From Acidobacteriota bacterium (GTDB taxonomy: Bacteria; Acidobacteriota; UBA6911; RPQK01), in the NCBI GenBank assembly GCA_003819755.1, contig RPQK01000200.1, positions 1-10,349 on the forward strand: a DNA stretch of 10,349 nucleotides, given 5' to 3'. This document shows, piece after piece, positions 6,864-10,349 of this stretch (within the stretch, counting starts at the first letter, position 1; each line of letters starts with the position of its first letter). The notes under the pieces are model-generated. The model did not search any database. It was not told the DNA's origin and was given only the letters and a program-made list of their open reading frames with translations. A program made the translations under genes and the position numbers.

Positions 6864-7349
6864 ATGTCAAACACAACCAAAACAATGGGAAAAGTTAGTA
6901 TGGCCGCATTCCTGCTTTTTGTGCTCGTCGGTTTTGCTCCTGCGGCCCTCGCTCAAGATGAGTCGAACACGACTCCCCAGGATCAGACCAGCATGCTCGA
7001 ACTGGCAGTCAGGGGCCAACTGAAGAGCGTCGATCCCGACGCTAAGAAGTTGGTAGTCACCGATAAGGACGGCGCTGACGTTGAGTTCTCGTACGACGAG
7101 AAGACCGAGTACTCAGGCCAGACGGTCGAAGGTATCGCGAACAGTTCCGGATCCCAGGTGAGAGTCTTCTTCCGCGAAGAAAACGGCCAGAAGATAGCCA
7201 CCAAGGTTGAGGTTCAGGCAAGCAACGAGACGGAGCCGTCTGCTTCCCCGGAGCAACCGCAGTCTCAGGAACCCCAGGGGTCGCCGTCTTCGCCGGACGA
7301 GTCGGAGAAGCCGTCCCAGGATCCCGGACAGGAGCCCCCGGCCGCGTAA
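6864..7349 (+). CDS. Exported protein with OB-like domain and acidic Pro/Ser-rich tail
   Basis: The protein is 161 residues from ATG 6864, or 154 from ATG 6885. It has a signal peptide ending PAALA/QDES (cleavage after residue 30 in the longer form). Residues about 47-118 form a small all-beta domain of the DUF5666/OB-like kind: LAVRGQLKSVDPDAKKLVV, then a DKDGADVEFSYDEKTEY strand pair, then VRVFFREENGQKIATKVEVQ. Residues 119-161 are a low-complexity tail of Pro, Ser, Glu and Gln. The function is unknown. Such domains occur in exported proteins and are thought to bind small ligands or partners. A consensus sigma-54 promoter ends 12 bases before the 6864 codon. This makes ATG 6885 (MGKVSMAAF...) attractive, because it gives a compact signal peptide with a short leader. 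The AGG at 6854-6856 would not be transcribed from that promoter. Confidence 0.75.
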   Translation: MSNTTKTMGKVSMAAFLLFVLVGFAPAALAQDESNTTPQDQTSMLELAVRGQLKSVDPDAKKLVVTDKDGADVEFSYDEKTEYSGQTVEGIANSSGSQVRVFFREENGQKIATKVEVQASNETEPSASPEQPQSQEPQGSPSSPDESEKPSQDPGQEPPAA

Positions 7350-7470
7350 AGAATTGGAATTTGGACAGACCGCTCTTTTACCTTTCTCCTGCAAACGCGG
7401 CGGTACCTGCTGCCGCGTGTTCCTTTTCATGCCACGGTGCCAAGGCTTCAGGGCGTGTTGTCCAAATCAA

Positions 7471-7503
7471 AGAGTGCCGTAAGCGCAGCGCTTACGGCAC
7501 TCT
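7471..7503. repeat. 33-bp perfect palindrome
   Basis: AGAGTGCCGTAAGCGC (7471-7486) and its exact reverse complement (7488-7503) are separated by a single A at 7487. The 16-bp arms are perfect and end abruptly on both sides. No T-tract follows, so it is not an ordinary intrinsic terminator. It resembles a REP-type intergenic palindrome. A large dimer-binding site is possible, but there is no nearby promoter to regulate. Confidence 0.75.
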
Positions 7504-7612
7504 CCACTACGGGCACGAGCTCGGACAGCCTGTCGAAAAAAAGGTGCCGAAGGTGCCGGACCGAAGAGAGAAGTCTTAGTTTTCGGGTACTTACGGTCGA
7601 ATTACGAGCGTG

Positions 7613-7735
7613 TCACCAATTAGGCCCCGTTAACGGGGTGATCGGGAGGGTGGTGAGCTCGCCCGGCAGGCCTCCCATTTCCAGCGCGATCGCGCTCAGC
7701 TGTCCCCCGGTCGCCTCGACGGTCAGCGTCTCGGC
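7613..7735 (-). pseudogene. C-terminal tail of a second protein with the metalloprotease module
   Basis: On the minus strand the frame reads ETLTVEATGGQLSAIALEMG, then GLPGELTTLPITPLTGPNW, and stops at TGA (rc of 7613-7615). It parallels the ends of the two modules of the metalloprotease. GELTTLPITPL corresponds to GEIATLPVAVID and QAYATLPVAP, and SAIALEM to CGVGLRV. About 40 residues survive. Recognisable similarity stops near 7735, although the frame is open to about 7768. There is no start codon or upstream coding text, so this is the tail of a lost paralogue. Its left neighbour is the 33-bp palindrome. At 7735 it meets an unrelated remnant on the opposite strand. Confidence 0.5.
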
Positions 7736-7910
7736 CTTTCGGGAGATCCACCCAGAGACCCAAGTGCTTTACACTTCCGGTTATTCCGGTGACGTCATCG
7801 CCAATTATGGAGGCTGTGACGCCGGTCAACACATCATCAGCAAGCCGTTTTCGATGCAAGCCCTCAGCGACAAGGTGCGCTCCGTCCTGGATCTTCCTAA
7901 TCTCCCGTGA
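7734..7910 (+). pseudogene. Response-regulator receiver domain remnant (C-terminal third)
   Basis: The plus-strand frame gives FREIHPETQVLYTSGYSGD, then GQHIISKPFSMQALSDKVRS and VLDLPN, ending at TGA 7908-7910. This is the beta4, beta5 and alpha5 part of a CheY-like receiver. It includes the conserved switch Thr/Ser in LYTSGY and the invariant Lys in SKPF. The text is characteristic of receivers at the C-terminus of hybrid histidine kinases. The beta1 acidic pair and the phosphoacceptor Asp are missing, so it cannot be phosphorylated. Upstream of about 7734 the same frame runs into DNA that codes for something else on the other strand, so the truncation is real. A histidine kinase follows 93 bases later, and this may be debris of an associated regulator. 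Confidence 0.65.
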
Positions 7911-8002
7911 GCAGTTTGCCTTTGCGTGGACGAAGATTATAAGCTGTCTGGGCAGAACCATCCTCTTGCTTTGGGACGAGAAATAAAGAGGTATACGTCA
8001 GA

Positions 8003-9321
8003 GTGGATGCAACCGCAATCGCAGCTTCCGGGGAAGCGCATGAAGCCCGCAAACGCCGGCGATTGCTCTCGACAATCCTGCGTGTGGGGTTCCCGTCGGC
8101 TCTCGTCTTGGGCTTGGTCAATGTTTATCTCGGCGCCTGGCCGCCGGCCCTGGCTCTTTTCGTTTGGCACTCGTCTGCCCGCTTGCCGCGTGGCTTAATA
8201 GCGGGAGCCATTACGTCACAGCCTCGTCCCTGCTGGTTCTGTCTATCCTGGTGGTTGCGCACTTCAATCTGTATGACGGAAGAGGACTTCAAGACCCGGG
8301 CCTCCTGGCGTATCCGCTGGTCGTCAGCCTGGCGACTCTTCTTCTCGGAAAACGTGCGGCCGTGTCGACCTTCATGGCGGGCTCGATTTCACTCGCGGTG
8401 ATCGGCTATCGCGATGCAACGCTGGGATACCCGGCATACGAGTTGCCGGACTTCGACGATTTTCTCGTGATCTTCATACTTATGGCCGTTTCCACCGCTC
8501 TGATATGGATCATCATCGAGAGGATCACAGAGAGAACGGCGTCTTTGCGCGCGAGCGAAGCCCGGCTCCATCGAGCCAACCTCACGTTGGAGCAGCGCGT
8601 GGCCGAGCGGACCGCCGTCGCGGAGGAGCGTGCCGACCAGTTGCGTAGGCTGGCCGAGCAGTTGACTCAGGCTGAACAGAAGGAACGCCAGCGGATTGCG
8701 CATATCCTGCAAGAGCACTTGCAGCAGCTGCTCGTCGGTGCAAGGTACAAACTGACCCTTCTGCATCTACGCGGCGGAGAGGAGGAGGCGCTGCGGCGGG
8801 TCGATCAGGTGCTGGGAGAAGCGCTCGAGACGTCACAGTCGCTGGCCGTCGAACTGAGCCCGCCCATTCTCCAGTACGCCGGACTTGGCCCGGCGCTCGG
8901 CTGGTTGGGTGAATGGATGCTCGAGAAGCACGGTCTGAAAGCGGAGGTCGAGGTCGAGCCCGAAACCAGAATGCCTTCTCCGGATATCCAGGCGCTTCTG
9001 TTCGAAGCCGCCCGTGAACTGTTATTCAACGTAATAAAGCACGCCGGAGTCGATCAGGCGAAGCTGGAGCTCAAGGAGGAAGCGGGACAGTTCCTGCGGT
9101 TGACCGTGTCGGATCAAGGGACTGGGTTCGATCCGACCTTCCCTGAGCTCAATGTTCGCACCTCCGGCGGGCTTGACCTGTTCTTCCTTCGGGAACGGCT
9201 CAGGTTCCTGGGTGGCGATTTGCAGATCCAGAGTGCACCCGGCGCCGGCACCCGCATCTCGCTCACGTTACCAGTGGCGGCGAAAAACGCCAGTGCCTCA
9301 ATAGAAACTTCCGCAACCTAA
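8003..9321 (+). pseudogene. Membrane histidine kinase (HisKA_3 type), frameshifted, H-box His replaced by Gln
   Basis: The N-terminal part begins at GTG 8003, preceded by AAGAGG (7986-7991). It reads MDATAIAASGEAHEARKRRR and a first membrane segment, to ALALFV. The rest continues in another frame from TTG 8164 (LALVCPLAAW). Adding one T in the GTTTGG at 8162-8167 joins them into a 439-residue protein. That protein would have about six membrane segments to residue 173, a coiled coil (about 175-228), a HisKA_3 dimerisation helix and an HATPase domain. The N box ELLFNVIKHA (Asn343), G1 DQGTGF (Asp371) and G2 (ERLRFLGGDL, PGAGTRISL) are intact. The H box reads RIAHILQEHLQQLL, where family members have RIA..LHD.LQQ: Gln237 and Glu238 replace His-Asp. 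If the frameshift is a sequencing error, the missing His still argues against autophosphorylation. A weak promoter, TTGCCT/TATAAG (7916-7943), precedes it. Confidence 0.75.
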
Positions 9322-9491
9322 CCCCGGGTCCATGACAGAAGCCCGCGCCTCGTGTTCTTTCTCCTCTCGGGCAACAGTCCATCAGCTGACGAAGTTAGAG
9401 CACAGGCCGGGACCAGTCATCAAGAGGCTGCAAAATACCTGCAAACAAACTGTTAAGGGGTAATTGGTGAAGTTGCTGGTCTCGCCCCGTC

Positions 9492-10349
9492 TTAGCGCTT
9501 CGTCTTCACCGACTCTTCCCATTCTTTGAGCAGGAGTTTCAAGCGCTGCACCTCTGGCCCTCTCGAGCTCAGCAGGTTGGTTTTCTCACAGGGGTCCTGG
9601 AGGACATCGAACAGGTACTCGTTCAGCCGATTCCCGGTATGGTCGGCGATGTATTTGAGCGAACCGTCGCGCACGGCTTTTCGGGTATTCGCGGCGCGCC
9701 TGGCGCGCCAGAAAAGGGATCTCTTGGCGATCGGCTGGCGTTCTGCAAGGTGTTTCAGGATATCAATGCCATCAAACGCGCGCCCCGGCTCCGGCTGCGC
9801 ACCTGCCGCTCGAACCATCGAAGCGGAGAAATCCATCGTTATGCAGGGTTCGTCAAACGTGAGTCCGGGTCGCAGCACTTCGGGCCACCTCACGATACAG
9901 GGGACCCGGATTCCCCCCTCGAACACTCCGCCTTTGTGGCCGGAAAAGGGAGCGTTCCTACCCGACGCTGTTCCTCCGTTATCGCTCATGAAAAGGACGA
10001 TCGTGTCATTTGTCATTTGCCGGTCATCGAGTTTCTTCAGGACAGAGCCAATTCCGTGGTCCATGCACTCGAGCATGGCCCGGTAAACGTCTTTGGGCGC
10101 CTCGTCCTGGTTCCACAGCTCGGAACCGGGGGGCAGCGGGGAGGGACGGAGATCTCCTGGTCCCTGAAACGGAGAGTGGGGCGCGGTATATGCAACGTAC
10201 AGGAAGAACGGCTGATTCGCTGGCTGCCGGTCAATGAAGCCTTCCGCCTCCTTCGTGATCACGTCGGTCACGTAACCGTCCTGCCTGATCGGCTCCTCGT
10301 CACGATACAGGCCGTTCAGCAAGCTCGGCGGCGGCTCGACATGGTGAAA
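9492..10349 (-). CDS. Sulfatase, C-terminal part (runs off right edge)
   Basis: 285 residues plus a TAA stop (rc of 9492-9494) are visible, and the 5' part lies beyond the window. Sulfatases of the alkaline-phosphatase superfamily remove sulfate esters, here probably from a glycan, in the periplasm or outside. Visible family signatures are FFLYVAYTAPHSPFQGP (the substrate/sulfate-site His), then TIVLFMSDNGG (metal-binding Asp-Asn). Next come GHKGGVFEGGIRVPCIVRWP (active-site Lys and the EGG.RVP signature) and a C-terminal LFDVLQDPCEKTNLLS, the usual L.DL..DP.E..NL ending. The formylglycine motif (C/S-x-P-x-R) should be in the missing N-terminal third, so activity and maturation type cannot be judged. 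The frame is continuous to base 10349. Sulfatases usually have a signal peptide, which also cannot be seen here. No terminator hairpin is apparent in 9322-9491, and I see no gene there. Confidence 0.9.
   Translation of the reverse strand, partial: FHHVEPPPSLLNGLYRDEEPIRQDGYVTDVITKEAEGFIDRQPANQPFFLYVAYTAPHSPFQGPGDLRPSPLPPGSELWNQDEAPKDVYRAMLECMDHGIGSVLKKLDDRQMTNDTIVLFMSDNGGTASGRNAPFSGHKGGVFEGGIRVPCIVRWPEVLRPGLTFDEPCITMDFSASMVRAAGAQPEPGRAFDGIDILKHLAERQPIAKRSLFWRARRAANTRKAVRDGSLKYIADHTGNRLNEYLFDVLQDPCEKTNLLSSRGPEVQRLKLLLKEWEESVKTKR

Noticed and set aside
7521..7542. GACAG-C-CTGTC followed by seven As as a terminator
   Set aside because: The run is A on the plus strand. On the minus strand the T-run comes before the stem instead of after it, so it works in neither direction.
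7437..7733. 5' part of the open frame leading into the receiver remnant as a real protein
   Set aside because: It crosses a perfect palindrome and then DNA that codes for another protein's tail on the opposite strand.
1..10349. CRISPR arrays, tRNA or rRNA genes, known defence or phage genes
   Set aside because: I found no regularly spaced repeats, cloverleaf or conserved rRNA text, and no gene of those classes apart from the VapBC pair.

Overview
The window looks like chromosome from a GC-rich, soil-type Gram-negative bacterium. An Acidobacteriota genome (Solibacteres/Bryobacteria-like) is the best guess. The reasons are long secreted proteins with NHL propellers and Ig-like modules, HisKA_3-type kinases, a sulfatase, a VapBC pair, many hairpin repeats and a textbook sigma-54 promoter in front of an exported protein. 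No rRNA, tRNA or universal marker gene is present, so this placement is an inference.

Layout from left to right. Positions 1-571 hold no intact gene, only two apparent minus-strand remnants: an unidentified protein tail and a piece of a serine/threonine protein kinase. Next comes a compact vapB-vapC toxin-antitoxin pair with a candidate operator (541-1179). Positions 1180-1742 are non-coding and rich in short hairpins, resembling a dispersed repeat or structured RNA. They lead into the main gene (1743-5348), a 1201-residue secreted zinc metalloprotease. Its six-bladed NHL propeller sits between two copies of the same beta-rich module.

Just after that gene lies a 147-bp nested palindromic element (5379-5525), which abuts a 5'- and 3'-truncated IS91-type transposase (5526-5888). 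Two small exported proteins follow. One is a LamG/concanavalin-like beta-sandwich protein (5985-6698). The other has an OB-like domain and a Pro/Ser/Glu tail (6864-7349), and a consensus -24/-12 promoter lies immediately upstream of it.

Positions 7350-8002 are again a gene graveyard: a 33-bp perfect palindrome, the tail of another copy of the metalloprotease's module on the minus strand, and the last third of a receiver domain on the plus strand. The two remnants are truncated at the same point. A membrane histidine kinase (8003-9321) follows; it is broken by a one-base frameshift and also has Gln where the phosphoacceptor His should be. The window ends in the C-terminal part of a sulfatase on the minus strand (9492-10349, running off the right edge).

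There is no obvious multi-gene pathway. The shared theme is export and cell-surface or extracellular degradation (metalloprotease, beta-sandwich protein, sulfatase) set in a region reshaped by mobile and palindromic elements. I see no convincing new defence or biosynthetic system. The most interesting items are the propeller between duplicated modules, the nested palindrome with GACT spacing, the sigma-54 promoter that argues for a corrected start codon, and the doubly disabled kinase.
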